Notes: generated by a model not told the origin, from the letters alone. A stretch of DNA of 64,000 nt from Liolophura sinensis (GCF_032854445.1 NC_088301.1:15744281-15808280), one strand, 5' to 3'. Positions 18,747 through 32,047 are shown, counted from the first letter of the stretch. Numbers and translations: made by a program.

Positions 18747-19077
18747 TCTTAGTGTCTGTTCTGAAAGACCCCCAGGTGATGTGACAGTTGTATACATATC
18801 CTGAATACCCTAAGATTTTGACCAAAAACTGCATTTGAGGCAGATAAAACAATTTTTTTTCGGTGGTGAAAGTTGAACATTTTCCCAAAAGGATATCATC
18901 CTTCTAAACAAACCTCAAAACACCTTTTTAAAATCAATGGAATTCATCAAAATTCTAGAATCAGGAAATATTACCAACTTGGTCATGTGCCAAGTTTTAG
19001 GTCAATTTGGGTAGATGCACGTCTTGATGTACATGTACCTGATAATACAAGATTATATCACACTGACTTCTGGACTG

Positions 19078-19386
19078 CTTGGGTGGCCTAATGGTTAGAG
19101 CGTCCGCCTCAGAGTTGGGAGATCTTCGATCAAACCTGGGTCGGGTCATACAAAAATACTTGCGTCTACTTTGCCAAGGACAGCGCTGAGAGATTTGAGG
19201 AAGGAAACAGGACTGGTGGGATCAGTGTCAGTAAAATATGACTGGGTGGGGTGTGGCTGGTGTTTTCAGCATGAAATTTCAGTGCCTACAGAGTATATGT
19301 ATACACACCTAATGACTCCTCGTTGTCATGTCACTGAAAAATTGTTGAGTATGACTCAAAAACACATGCATACATACATAATCTGA
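19078..19386 (+). mobile_element. tRNA-derived SINE family B, variant
   Basis: Head gggtggcctaatggttagag (A box) and gatcaaacctgggtc (B box), then a body with aggaaacaggactggtgg. The 3' end gactgaaaaattg-type block is shared with 42827-43195 and 60472-60838, but the middle differs. Confidence 0.75.
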
Positions 19387-19917
19387 ATTCTGTGTATTAA
19401 ATGTTGTTTCAGGTTGGTTATTCTGGTGCAGAAAGAGTGTTTTGAGATGTGTAGGTAAAGGTGTGAAAAGACCTGCGTGAATATCCTTCGGTCACTCACT
19501 GCAGAGTAGATGATGAGATCGGTAAGTACATCTAAATACACCTGTACATCAAGTATCATCTTACATACCTATAAATGTATCTTACATGTACGTCATTGAT
19601 CGTGGTGTGTTTGTCACTTTGACACTGTTACAATTTGATGATGATATGTTTGCATGTTATAATGGTCAGAAGTGAGCATGTCACGATAGCTGAGTAGTTA
19701 AGTTGCTACATGTAAGTATTAGTTTGCTGTGACACACAAGTGTTAGTTCTAAATCCAGTATCCTTGGATAGGAAATTTGTGTATTTGGCTGGATGTACAT
19801 GTAGATTTCATTCAAACTTAATTGATTTTCAGCTCGGAATTTAAGATTACCTTATAGATTTTTATTTTAATACTTGTCTTAGACTTTTATGACAAAAATG
19901 AAAATTGAGTTTGATTT

Positions 19918-20236
19918 TGAACTCTGCATGGTTTCCTCCCACCATCTGGCTGCTGTGGGATAAGTGAAATAGCCTTCGGCGTGGTGTAAAACACGTTTAG
20001 TATGGTGAAATGGCTCAGCAGCCCCTCACCAACACGACCAATGCAGTTGGCATTGAGTTCAAGTCCAGTTCATGCTGGCTTGCTCTCTAGTCTCGGGAAT
20101 GCCGAGCAACAACCTGCGGGTCGGTGTTGGTTTCATATGGACTGTGCATGCTTTCCTCCCACCATAATGCTGACCACTGTTATATAAATAAAATCTTCTT
20201 CAGTATAACATGAAATGCCAATCAAATCAATACATA
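19918..20236 (+). mobile_element. SINE family A: tail piece followed by a diverged full copy
   Basis: 19918-19995 is a tail piece (tttcctcccaccatctggct ... gtgtaaaacac). 20002-20236 is a longer copy with a head (gaaatggctcagcagcccct), gttcaagtccagttcatgct and the tail ccaatcaaatcaatacatag. Confidence 0.7.
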
Positions 20237-20242
20237 GATTTA

Positions 20243-20460
20243 CTCTAATTCCTTAACCTTTTCGCATATGAAAGAGCAACTTTCAGTGCCATTTATGCAT
20301 GTTTCTATTTTGACTTTAGAGACAATACTACTTTGGTTGGATAGGCCAATTTCAGGGCTTTACAAAAAGTATGATTTTATCAGTCTACAACGAATAATGC
20401 CCTCAGAATTTGCTTTAATATACACCTTGTAAACATGCAAAAAGGTTGAAGAATTACAGT
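20243..20460. mobile_element. MITE family R1, copy 1
   Basis: Ends are inverted copies: taattccttaacct...cgcatatg at left and ...aaaggttgaagaattac at right. Internal blocks gagcaactttcagtgc and tttcagggctttacaaa are shared with six other copies in this window. Confidence 0.75.
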
Positions 20461-20835
20461 GTAAGGCAGCTTCAGTGGGCCTTTGTGGCATTAGTGGATG
20501 ATGCGTTTATGGGTGGAAATGCAGTCTATGAACATCGCTTGAAGAGCCCTTACTTGCGTCTTGACTTCCACCAAATTGATGTGCATATCTGTATATACAT
20601 TACATGTGAGAAAGTTTGCTAGTAATTTGTCAAAAGTTGGTGTGGGTGATCTCTCATGCAGTTCAGTGAAGATCATTTGCCTTCCAGCAATATGCCTTGT
20701 ACATGTACATCACATTTGGGAAGGTTTAAAAGTCGACCTTTTATTTCGGCCACTCCATGTTCAACCACCTAGTCCATGGAACTGAGCATTATCACACAGG
20801 TTAAATGTTGTGGGTACTGCTTAAATATCTTTTAA

Positions 20836-21180
20836 TCTTTAAGAAATTTCAGGCCAAAATTCCATATTCGCTAATGAAATCAATTTTGCTGTATTTACCA
20901 AGAAAGCTCAAATGACTGCCTTTCAGCAAGTATCAGACTCTTACTAGTCCTGTACTATTTATAGTGTTAACATGACTCTGGTTTGGAAAAGTTATTATGT
21001 GACCAGCTTTATAAATGCTGAAAACTTTATAACGGATTTTGAAGGGTAAGGTGTGTACAGAAGAGGCTGATATTCTGTGAAGGGTAATTTTTAAGGGGGG
21101 GTATTCTATAAAAAATAGCAGAAATCGAAGGGATTTGCACTGATCGCTTTTTTGCCCAAAATCACTGGTATAGCCTCATG
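20836..21180. mobile_element. MITE family R2, copy 1 (diverged)
   Basis: Shares catatt(c/t)gctaa, tgcctttcagcaagtatcag, ctatttatagtgttaa and the end tcactggtatagcctc with 61389-61762 and part of 51414-51600. Confidence 0.6.
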
Positions 21181-22960
21181 CTAATAAATCAGACAAAATC
21201 AAAGTGCATGTATGTGTAGGGCAGTTGTCTGCAAAATACAAGATGCAAATTAAGGCTTTACAATTGGAAAACATTTCGGAAAGCTGCCTGCATGTTAAAC
21301 ACTATTACTGATATCAGAAAATACTGATAAATTAAACAGTATGGTATAGACCTGATCATATTGTACATCACAACAGTCCTTTAAATATTGGTTGATTGTC
21401 TATATACCCGGTAGCTATTTGCTCAAGACTGGTGCTTGCTGACAGAGTTAATGGTCTGCCAGAATGAGAGTGCAAGTCAGAATTGTTGCAGTAATTATAT
21501 CTCTTTAATGTACAGGAGGCCACATATGTCATGGCCACAGTGATATTTTCCTTTATTATAGCTTTGCTATTAAGAAAATACCTGGCAGGTAACATTTTCA
21601 TGTAGAACAAACGAAAAGTATGTCTATGCATCATGTAGGAGGTCGTTTCGATCATGCTGATTCCTGAGATGGTTTTCATGATTTTTAGCTCGTTTTATAA
21701 AAAGCAAATATAGAGGTGGGAATTTTGGACCTTTCTTAACATGCTGAATCACATTCAGTATAGCTTGAGTTTTCACTTTATATTCACATTGCGTGAATTT
21801 TCAGCACATTTAAAACAATATTTTATGAGATTTTGTATTTATCAAATGGGTCAAAGTTATATTTATATATCTCATAGGTGGAAAGGGAAAAGATTAACAG
21901 TTATTCTTTGCATATACGTTGTATGCTATCTTTCATTTCATACTTACAGTTTTCAGTGTCCGAAGTATGTTGCTTAATGAAACAGTTGGTCAATGTGTAA
22001 TGCATTGACAAAGGCATTGATGTGTACTTCTATGTTATAAATACCTTCAACTTGTTCACACAGCGGGAAACAGCATACTGAAATTGATCATTTTTATGCA
22101 TGCATGTATGCAGTGCATTGCATACTAGGTGGAGAATTCTTGAGTAAGGGCGGGCTTCTGGGTTAAATATTAATGGTACGTTTATAAGTGAGCATGTTTT
22201 TATAGAAAAATTGAATTATGTACAACTCTGGCTCTGTTACTTGCACTGTTACTTCAGTGGCTTTGGCGATGTCAAGCTGTATTACACATGAGTACTCTGT
22301 AGTGGTGCTGTACCTGTACACAATGTGTGCTTAGGGTTTGCCTGTGTCATTTAGGTTATATTCAGTATTCACCTCACTATTTTAGAAGACACAAAAGAAA
22401 ACATTATCAGCATACATTGAAGTTCAAACTTGGTCTTCCCTTTGCTTTTTAGGTTTTATCATTAAACCCAGCACAATTTTGCTGTTAATTGGTCTTGTAG
22501 TAGATAACTCATAGATAACACTGTTCCTTGGTTAATACACTTGTTATATGACTGTTAATTGATATATCAGTTCATTGACCATTTATGATAAATATTGTAA
22601 ATTTGACGCTATTTTGGTATGCATGGTTCTGCCTCAATCCTAAAATGTCATTCGAATTTGAGTTTTGGGTGTGGAAAAAACTTGGAAATTCTTTGACTAT
22701 ACAAACCCAGATTTAATGACAACAGTAATAGCACATACATGTCCATGCAAATCATCATGATTTGTGGATTCATTTTCCTACCAGATGAGTCTGTTCTTGA
22801 ACAGTTACATGCATGTACTGCAATACTCTGCTTGCTAAAAAAAAGATTCATATTTTGAAATTTGAGCTCCAAGGCTGGCCTTCAGTGTAGATTCCTTCAT
22901 GCATGGATCTAGGTTTTCTATTTGATCATGGCGTTTGTCAGTCATTTTGTCCTATTTAGA
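21181..22960. other. Intergenic, nothing recognised
   Basis: AT-rich DNA with scattered acatgta motifs. No repeat match, splice-flanked conserved frame or RNA gene seen. Confidence 0.5.
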
Positions 22961-23022
22961 AATTTATTTATTTATTTGATTGGTGTTTTATGCTGTACTC
23001 AAAAATATTTCACTGAATATTA
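22961..23022 (-). mobile_element. SINE family A tail fragment, minus strand
   Basis: tttatttatttatttgattg, then gtgttttatgctgtactcaa and aatatttcact; body missing. Confidence 0.7.
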
Positions 23023-23846
23023 TAAGAGGGCTTACTGATTTGCCTGTCATTTCTGTACATTAATGTAAAATCCAAGTGGTTTGGCTGTCTGCCAATACTT
23101 AACAGTATATGCACTCAGTTGACGTAATATTTGAAAAGCATGTCAAGACAGACTATTGAATTTGATGATTTCATCCTGTGTAATTGGTTCGTAAATGTAA
23201 TAAAAATACAGATCAGTTTACAGTGAAAAGTGTTTTTGGCTGTATACTGTTATCGGAACTGTGTGCCAAAGGCAAATATTGACTGATGAGTATATGTAGT
23301 GTGTATTTGGTGTATTCTTAACTTCTTGTATTCTTGTATGTGCCCAAAGAACTGGTATCACATTTACTTTCAACTTACAATGTTAGCTGTGAGCAGAGCA
23401 GAATTTACTTTTCATTGCGAACATGACTGTGCACTATCATGCTGGGTTGACCTGTTTACCTCTGTTTTGACCTACATCCACACATCAACAGCTTTGGGCA
23501 AAGGACTCTGTTAGTGTCTAACTCTGCCAACATTTATTACCCAGGTAGGTGAATACTGTTTACAAGTATGCAACGATCACTGAAGATTTACATGTATACA
23601 GTGTATGGTTATACTGTTATGACCAAAAATTGATCAACCAGTGCAAAACAGATTGAATTTTGTAATACTATATGTACCCTCCACAAAATATCAGCTGCTT
23701 GTGTGCATATGTTACCATTGAAGATTGGTAAGAAGTTCCTGAGGTTTATAAAGAGGGTTACATTATAACTTTTTCAAATTTTTTTTTAAAATACAGTAGT
23801 GCAGGGAAGGGTCTGATATTTGCTGAAAAGCTATAATTTGAGCTAC

Positions 23847-24046
23847 TTTAATTCTTTAAACTTTTTACATGTTTGCAAGATTCTGTTGGCATTTCGTGTT
23901 GACTGATAAAATATACTTTTTGTGAAGCTCTGACACTAGTCAATCCAACCAATGTAGTTTTGTCTCCGAAATCAGAAGTAAAAATGTGCATAAATTGCAC
24001 TGAAAGTTGCTCTTTCACATGCCAAAGTTTTGATGAATTAGGGTAA
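23847..24046. mobile_element. MITE family R1, copy 2 (opposite orientation)
   Basis: tttaattctttaaactttt at left and tttgatgaattagggtaa at right, with the internal caaccaatgtagttttgtct and attgcactgaaagttgct. Confidence 0.75.
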
Positions 24047-25620
24047 TTTGTACATGTAGATAGAGAAAATTTTATTTGATTATGCAATGTGGATTTTTTT
24101 TGTCAAAAGTCTCTTGTATAGCCTTGATCTTTAAAAGAATTTTCAAATTTTAACCTCACCTATCTCACCAATGTAATTTTAATGATATAGCATTATTGGA
24201 ACTAGTTCACAAATACATCATTTAAATTTTATTAATTTATTTATTGATTGCCAAACTCAATTTTTTTTTTTTGGGCTTATACAGGAAAATTAGGAGAGCC
24301 AATTTTGTTGAAACCTTACATGTATCACTATAAATATGCATAATATGTCAGTGTGTTACGCCATCATACACATAAAATAAGGTTACACCATGTTCTGTGA
24401 AAAATTGACAAAAAATAGTTTTTTGAAGAAAGATGGATGTTAACAAAAATTTTCAGAAATACTTTTTGTGAAAGAAAAATGTGAAAAGTAATCAAATTTG
24501 TTGTCTATAAGTACTCCAGTCAGAGTATATACAAAGAAATTGTATTCGCTTTGCTGATGGATTTATTATGTTCGCACTTGATCATTCATTTGACATTATA
24601 AGGTGCTGAGAATGTATTGCGTTGAGAAGTACGTGTAGCTGAACAGTTTGACTGGACTTTTTTTGGAAATGGTGGTAATTAGTGAAGGCTTTTGTCCAGT
24701 AATCAAGGAGATCTGTGAGGTTAATGTTGGCATGGTGACTGAGGTGTTTGTATATTGGCAGGGGTGATTTATGTGTGTCCTAGATTATGGCAGATCAATA
24801 CACTGCTCTGAATGCCCTCAGATTTCTGACTTCTGTCAGTGCATGTATCTGATGTGACCTTTCCAATTTCCTCTCCCACCTGCGTGCATGTATATATATT
24901 CTTTCCTCACAGTCAGTATGGGGCGTTAAAGAACATGACTGGGTCATGCTTGATGTAGTGTGACTGATACATTCTATCGACCCATGTGTATACCTGTGTA
25001 TTGACCTACCTGTGTATTGGCCTATCTGTGAAAATTCATGGAGCCCAGAACTGCTGTATCATTGCTGCTTCCACATATCACATTAAGAATTCATGAGCCT
25101 TTTTTATTTTGAGTATCTATGTATAATTGCATATTTAGTATGATTGTCTTTGGACATGTTGAAGGTTGACAGCAGAAGAATAACTTGTCATCTGTCCTTA
25201 CAGAATGTGTTTCCTACTATTTTATGCCCCTCAGACAGTATAAATGTAAACCCATAAACAAACATTTGTTATAATTTCTGACCATAACTGCAGTATAGTA
25301 ACTCATACATGTCAAAAAGTTCACATTCAGTAGGTAAAATTTTGTAATTTTAACTTAGTTAGCTGCATATTTATCACACCAGGTGGAGAAATTTTATTTA
25401 AAATGAGCTTATGTTCATGGAATAGAACACAAAGCTGTGCTGAATGACAAACAGTTTGAGGCTTACAGAAAACAGAATCAAAATTACATGTAAATAAATA
25501 AACTAATCATCATAAACAGACTGCTGAAAATTACATGTACGAGTAATAATTTAAATGCCAGTGCAACTACATGCGTAAAACAATCTTTTCAGATACATGT
25601 TGCCGAGTTCACAGTATTTT
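24047..25620. other. Intergenic, nothing recognised
   Basis: AT-rich; no gene or repeat family identified by eye. Confidence 0.5.
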
Positions 25621-25809
25621 CCTTGATACATTGAAGCACGATTTATTCCTTGATACATTGAAGCACGATTTATTCCTTGATACATTGAAGCACAATCTAT
25701 TCCTTGATACATTGAAGCACGATTTATTCCTTGAGACATTGAAGCACAATCTGTTCCTTGATAGATTGAAGCACGATCTGTGCCTTGATATATTGAAGCA
25801 CGATCTATT
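25621..25809. repeat. 27-bp tandem repeat, 7 units
   Basis: Unit ccttgatacattgaagcacg + atttatt. Because 27 is a multiple of 3, both strands stay open. The plus strand reads LDTLKHDLF repeated, but there is no gene context. Confidence 0.92.
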
Positions 25810-25949
25810 CCATCACAGTTTCATGATTTTAAGTCATTTCTACACAAATTATTCTTCAAGTCTGTCTGTTGTGTTTGTGTTGAAAAGTATAACCTGCATC
25901 TAAAATCTGCTGTTTCATGAGATGATAAACATCTACAGACAGTGTATAT

Positions 25950-26130
25950 GTATTTATGCATTTATTAGATTGGTATTTTACGCTATACTCAGGAATATTT
26001 CACTTTTATGATGGCAGCCAGCATTATGGTGGAAGGAAACAGGGCAAAACACGAAGGAAATCCCCAACCGTCTGCAGGCTACTTGCAGACCTTCCAACAT
26101 AGGGCCGAAGAGGAAGCCAGCATAAGTTGA
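25950..26130 (-). mobile_element. SINE family A, minus strand
   Basis: Tail tttatgcatttattagattg, body ttttacgctatactcaggaa, cattatggtggaaggaaac, and gaagaggaagccagcataag at the head side. No complete tRNA-like head. Confidence 0.82.
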
Positions 26131-26569
26131 AAAAACATATAAGCTGATGTCCAAAGGAGGACGGATATGTGGGTGCATGTTAAGTCTGCGGCCTTGACTG
26201 ATAGTTTGGGAGGCCATGAAGAATTGGTGCAAATTTCACAGACTGTGTATATAGACTAAGAGTGCAGGCTTTTATAAACCTATGCCTTATACAAATATTT
26301 TCTCTGTCTAAGATACTCATTTATAATATGTCAGGATGAGATCTCACGATAACTGTGGGTAACGTCTAAGATACATGTAGAACACCTATTGGCTTCACAC
26401 GTCAGTCAGATAATTCAGGTAATGTGTTAACATCCAGGTGCTTATTTCTAACTTGTACATGTGTGTTGTAGGTTTACATGTCCCAAGTAAATCTAGTGGA
26501 AATGTATATGTGTATTTGTATTAGGTGACACAAGCTCACTCGTACATGTACTTGTGCATGTGTGAGGAC

Positions 26570-28250
26570 AGACAAACAAACTGCTAGATCAAAGAAACAC
26601 CTGTTTGTGAATATATATTTGTGTCAGGTCAGATAAACAAACTCCTACTTGTACAGGTGTATTTATGTCAGGTCAGACAAACAAACTCCTACTTGTACAG
26701 GTGTATTTGTGACCGGTCAGACAAACAAACTCCTACTTGTACAGGTGTATTTATGTTAGATCAAACAAACTCCCTTTTGTGTATGTTTATTTGTGTCAGG
26801 TCAGACAAACAAACTTCTACTTGTGCATGTGTATTTGTGTTCGGTCAGACAAACAAACTTCTACTTGTGCATTTGTATTTGTGTGCGGTCAGACAAACAC
26901 ACTCCAACTTGTACATGTGTATTTGTGTCCGGTCAGACAAACAAACTCCTCCTTCTGCGTGTGTATTTGTGTCCGGTCAGGCAAACAAACTTCTTCTTGT
27001 ACAGGTGTATTTATGTCTGGTCAGACAAACAAACTCCTATCTGTGCATGTGTATTTGTGGAGGTCAGACAAACAAACCTCTACTTGTGCATTTGTATTTG
27101 TGTTTTTTCAGACAAACATACTCCTACTTTTGCATGTGTATTTGTGTCCGGTCAGACAAACAACCTCCTACTTCTGCATGTGTATTTGTGTCTGGTCAGG
27201 CAAACAAACTCCTTCTTGTACAGGCATATTTATGTCTGGTCAGACAAACAAACTCCTCCTTGTACAGGTGTATTTGTGTCCAGTCAGACAAAACACACTC
27301 GTACTTGTGCATGTGTATTTGTGTTTTTTCAGACAAACACACTTGTACTTGTGCATATGTATTTGTGTCCGTTTAGACAAACAAACTCCTTCTTGTACAG
27401 GTGTATTTATGTCAGATCAGACAAACAAACTCCTATCTGTGCATGTGTATTTGTGGAGGTCAGACAAACAACTCCTATTTGTGCAGGCATGTTTTTGTCC
27501 GGTCAGACAAACTCCAACTCGTACATGTGTATTTGTGTCCTGTCGGACAAACAAACTCCTACTTGTGCATGTGTATTTGTGTCGGTTTAGACAAACAAAC
27601 TGCTACTTGTGCAGGTTTATTTATGCAGTTCAGATAAACAAACTCCTACTTGTACAGGTGTATTTGTGTTGGGTCAGACAAACAAACTCCTACTTGTACA
27701 GGTGTATTTGTTTCTGGTCAGATAAACAAACTCCTACTTGTACAGGTGTATTTGTGTCCATTCAAACAAACACACTCGTACTTGTGCATGTGTATTTGCA
27801 TTCGGTGAGACAAACAAACTCCTACTTGTGCATGTGTATTTGTGTCAGGTCAGACAATCAAACTCCTACTTGTGCACGCATATTTATGTCAGGTCAGATA
27901 AACAAGTTCCTACTTGTACAGGTGTATTTGTTTCTGGTCAGATAAACAAACTCCTACTTGTACAGGTGTATTTGTGTCCATTCAAACAAACACACTCGTA
28001 CTTGTGCATGTGTATTTGCATTCGGTGAGACAAACAAACTCCTACTTGTGCATGTGTATTTGTGTCGGGTCAGACAATCAAACTCCTACTTGTGCACGCG
28101 TATTTATGTCAGGTCAGATAAACAAGTTCCTACTTGTACAGGTGTATTTGTATCCGGTCGGACAAACAAACCCCTACTTGCACAGGTGTATTTGTGTCAG
28201 GCAGGACAAACAAACTCCTGCTTGTACATTTGTGTTTGTATCAGGTGAGA
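26570..28250. repeat. 44-bp minisatellite, about 37 units
   Basis: Unit gtacaggtgtatttatgtca + ggtcagacaaacaaactcct + actt, with recurrent gtgcatgtgt and gtgtccggtc variants. Unit spacing is 44 bp (for example 26627 to 26671). A 220-bp (five-unit) block at about 27706-27925 is repeated at 27926-28145. All three plus-strand frames are open over long stretches, giving overlapping frames of up to 402 codons; these are repeat artefacts. Confidence 0.95.
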
Positions 28251-28305
28251 CTCAATTTTTCAGCCAGATCTTGTGAAGCGGATTGATGAAAAGCAGAATA
28301 AGATT

Positions 28306-29024
28306 AAGGATGAATGAATGAAACCTTTAATAAAAGAGGGTAGCTCTGTCAAATTTAACTTTGCACTTCCCAGAGGCGCTCTCTAACAATACATGAAGAT
28401 TAAAACAAGTACTAACAGTATATACAATTCCAATTTTTAAAAAACCTCTACATTTTTAAAAATATCTCTACATATATCAGCTTATATAAATTTACTGGTT
28501 GAAATAATTTTTCAAATAACGTGACACGAAAGCAGAAAGTGATGGTGCTGTTTTGATGAGACATTCTAAACTGTTCCAAGCAGGACAGCCCACAATGGTA
28601 AAACTGTTTTTATAATAGTTAGAGCTATGCTTATCAATATGAAGGTTGTTAACAGTTGATGTAAGAAACTTATTGTGTACTTCTGTGTTTTTAACAAGCA
28701 ATTCTATTAGATATAGTGCTGACTCATCATGCAATTGTTTAAAAATAAGACAAATCATACAATATCTGATGAGATCAGAAATTTTCATCCAGAGTAAATC
28801 TAGGAGAATTGGAGCTGTAGAAGTATGTATTTTAGAGTCTAAAATAATTTTAGCTGCTCTTTTTTTTTTTGAAGCTTAAATAATCTGTCAATAAGTGACT
28901 GTGAACAAGTTCCCCATAATGAACTACAGTAATCAAAATGTGGCAAAATATGGCAATGAAAAAAAGTTTGATGATATGATTTTGTTATTTTAATACTGGA
29001 CAGGTAGATGGATGGGCCACTCAT
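28306..29024 (-). mobile_element. 3' fragment of a non-LTR (LINE) retrotransposon
   Basis: On the minus strand, 29024-28839 encodes the end of a reverse transcriptase and its C-terminal region (HILPHFDYCSSLWG, then LIDRLFKLQKK). 28788-28492 continues it (NLHIDKHSSNYYKNSF, CPAWNSLE, IKTAPSLSAFVSRY) to a stop. These are hallmarks of Jockey/CR1/I-like LINE ends. The frame is broken at the homopolymer 28861-28870. The element is 5'-truncated and ends in an (ATTC)n-like tail near 28306-28322. Confidence 0.85.
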
Positions 29025-29424
29025 TTAAGGTCTTTTGAGATATCATTTACATGGATATGTCCAATTAATTATTAATAATTTTTTAACACTAGTACTGGCC
29101 TGAGCCCAAGTACCAGTATCAATTTAGTTTGCTTTATTATGTAACTTATGTCATCTGTTCATTACTGTCATGACTTTAAATGAATAGAATATTTAGAAGG
29201 GAGTCTGTGAAGAAGCACATGTATATGTATGGGGACATGAGGTGGATGTTAAGGTGTACCTTTTTGTTCATGTTAACTATAAACCTGTATGTGTTAACTA
29301 TAAACCTTTATGTAATTTACATGTACACCTGTTCAAAAATCTTCAAAATGTGGAACATGTCGTTGCTTTGAAATACCCTAAATGACCTAAACTTTCGTCC
29401 ATGACTAAGTTGCTCATTTTTCCA

Positions 29425-29580
29425 GATTCTATTGTTTTTAGAAGGGTGCTTTGAGAGGTGTTTGGAAGGTAGGATGATATCTTACTGGGAAAATGTGAAT
29501 TTGAGCACCAGAAGTAATATCTCATGACATTTATTTGCCTTCAAAAATGCTCTTTTGTGGTCGAATTTTTAGGTCAGTTA
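29425..29580 (+). repeat. Dispersed repeat R3, copy 2
   Basis: tttggaaggtaggatgatat, gagcaccagaagtaatatct, catgacatttatttgcctt and tttttaggtcag; shared with 55465-55610 and more loosely with 11125-11300. Confidence 0.5.
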
Positions 29581-29707
29581 AGGCACATGCCAATGATATT
29601 TCGAAAGTTCATGTAGCCTGACAACATTGGTTGATACAACATGATGTGTGGAAAATGTGCGAGAGAAACAAAAATAGACACCCACATATATGCACATATA
29701 TTTATAT

Positions 29708-29765
29708 TATACTTCATGTATGACGTTAAACCCCAAGCATTCACTCACTCATTCACTCACTTCAT
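29708..29765 (+). repeat. Tail of SINE family B
   Basis: tatgacgttaaaccccaagc followed by (attcactc)n. Identical in kind to the 3' ends at 43160 and 60805. Confidence 0.65.
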
Positions 29766-31729
29766 GTTTGCATGTTGATGTATTTTAGAGTGTTTTAACA
29801 TTGTGTACCTACACCTGTCTGACACACATCAAAGTTAACATTGTGGACAAATAAATCTTTTACCTGGGCCCCATGTAGGTGTACCTGACTGTATAAACTT
29901 GACTTAAAAGGTTTCCCAGGTCCTGGCCTTGATGGACATACCAATCCATCCCAGCAGCACAACCATGACAACTGTGTCCTCTGTAGCAATGTTGGGAATT
30001 CACACATGTACATGTAGAGTGCCAAGTTTGGTTGCATGTACCAGTCGTGAAGGTTAGTTTGTGGATATCACTACCAATGTGGTTCTAAAATAAGAGTGAG
30101 TACCAGTGTTCTGTTTTCTTTTTTAAAATAGGGGTTAGCGGATAGGAGCAGGGACTCTCTGGGTAAAGCAAACATACAAATCTACCATGATTGCATTTCA
30201 ACAAAATTGTCAAAGAGCTGTCTTTGGGTTGAAAATATATCCTGGGTATCAGAATAAGTTCAATAAATTTGAAAACTATTTGGGCATGAATGTGATACAT
30301 GTATGTGTACATTCCATCATGTTTGTTTTTCTCTTTACTCAAAGCACAAGTGATGATAATGAAATTATTCATGGTTAGAAGTTTAAAATAACTGCCATTG
30401 ATTTCAGATAAAACTTATTTATTTACACTTTAACCATCCCAGCCAGTCTGCAACTTTTATAAATGTTTTTATTTACCAACACCAATACTTTAAAGGCAGC
30501 TAACACTAGAGAGCAAGATTGAAACACAGCATTCAAAAGCGTTACATGTAAAAAAATACAGAATTTGTTTTTGTTTTGTTTTTATTGATGTTCATGCCAG
30601 ATAGAGAGGGTCAAAATTACTGAGAGGAGTGTATTAAATTGTAACTTTGGAAAAAAAAAAGCATTTTCACTTTGATTGATATCTGCAGGTCTGTATGATA
30701 ATCTGTATGCTAAGTGTTGTGTCCCGACCTGGTTTCATTCTTCTGCTGGGTTGGACCTAATATACCTGCTGATTTTTAACACATGTATTAGAGTGATTCA
30801 GCTATCTCTGACTTGGTCTTGACTTGATTTAGAACACCCTAACACTGTAAATTTGGCCCTGAACTTTGTTTTTGCAAGATCATTGCTCAAGTAAGATAGT
30901 TATCTAATACATGTAAACTGGAAATCAAATTGTCCAGTATGTCCTTAAACTGTGCCAGGTCACTGAGAGCAGGCTGTTTCAAGTACACAGGTCGGGTAAC
31001 TCAGAAGATGGAAATTAAGCTTCATTTTGACAGAATATCTCAGGGTTTGAAATGTTTGTTTTTAACTGAGGGCCAATGATCTATTTGACAACCAATTTGG
31101 CTCCTTGGGATATAGAATCATTAATAAACCAGAAATTCACTTGTAGGAGCATTTGGCCCCTAAAATGCCTTTATTTCAAGCCCTGTGTTTTAGCATTTTA
31201 TTTTGTCATGATAATCACTCCTGATAATTGCAAAATAAAAAAAAATGAAAAAAAAAAAAATAAAACCTGGTGAAATATTGGATCAAAATGAAGCTATTTT
31301 CCTCCTTTTCGGAATTACACTCCTTGTGTATTGTGTGGAACTTCTCAATGAATCTGCTGGATTCTGTTTAGGGTAAGTTTTGTGAAACTAATAAATTCAA
31401 ATAACCATTAGTCTGTGGGATCAATGTCTGTTTGCTTTATGAAATTTTTACGCTGGAACTGAGCTGGCTGCATATAATTGTCTCTTTCGTTTTCATTTTA
31501 ATGTAGTTTCGCGTTTATATTGTGATGGAATCCACCAGGAAAATTAGTCTTCCATTGTTTGTGTCAGTTAAGAGATCAGAGGAAGCTACATAAATATCCA
31601 ATTTTGAAATTTAATCTGATACAAAATGATACACATTCATGAACTTGGGCTTGATAATTTTAAAGTGAAAATGTCATATTTAATGGTTGTTAATTTTCAT
31701 CACCAGATTCTCTGTACTAATAATCATAG
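29766..31729. other. Intergenic, nothing recognised
   Basis: No gene or repeat family identified. Homopolymer A runs lie near 30650 and 31240-31260. Confidence 0.5.
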
Positions 31730-31953
31730 GTACCCGAATTCTGCAATGTTTTCATATATTAAAGAGCAACTTTCAGTACAATTTGTGCACATTTTTGATT
31801 TGATTTTGCGGACAAGCCTACAATGGTTTGTTTGGCCAGTTTCAGGGCTTCACAAAGAGTACATGAATATTATCAGTCACGACAGAATAATTCCTTCAGA
31901 GTATACTTGAATAAACACCTTGCAAACATCCGAAATGGTTGAAGAATTACAGT
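31730..31953. mobile_element. MITE family R1, copy 3
   Basis: catatattaaagagcaactt, gtttcagggctt-type block (agtttcagggcttcacaaag) and ggttgaagaattacagt end. Confidence 0.72.
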
Positions 31954-32047
31954 AGTATAATAAACACATGTACACCACATGCAAGATTTAGGCCAGTATT
32001 TTTCAGAATTGTAATGTGATAAAACAGGCTCAGTGATGACAAAACAA

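Noticed and set aside
26621-27945. Long overlapping plus-strand frames (up to 402 codons)
   Set aside because: They are translations of the 44-bp minisatellite in three frames; there is no splice context, signal or unique sequence.
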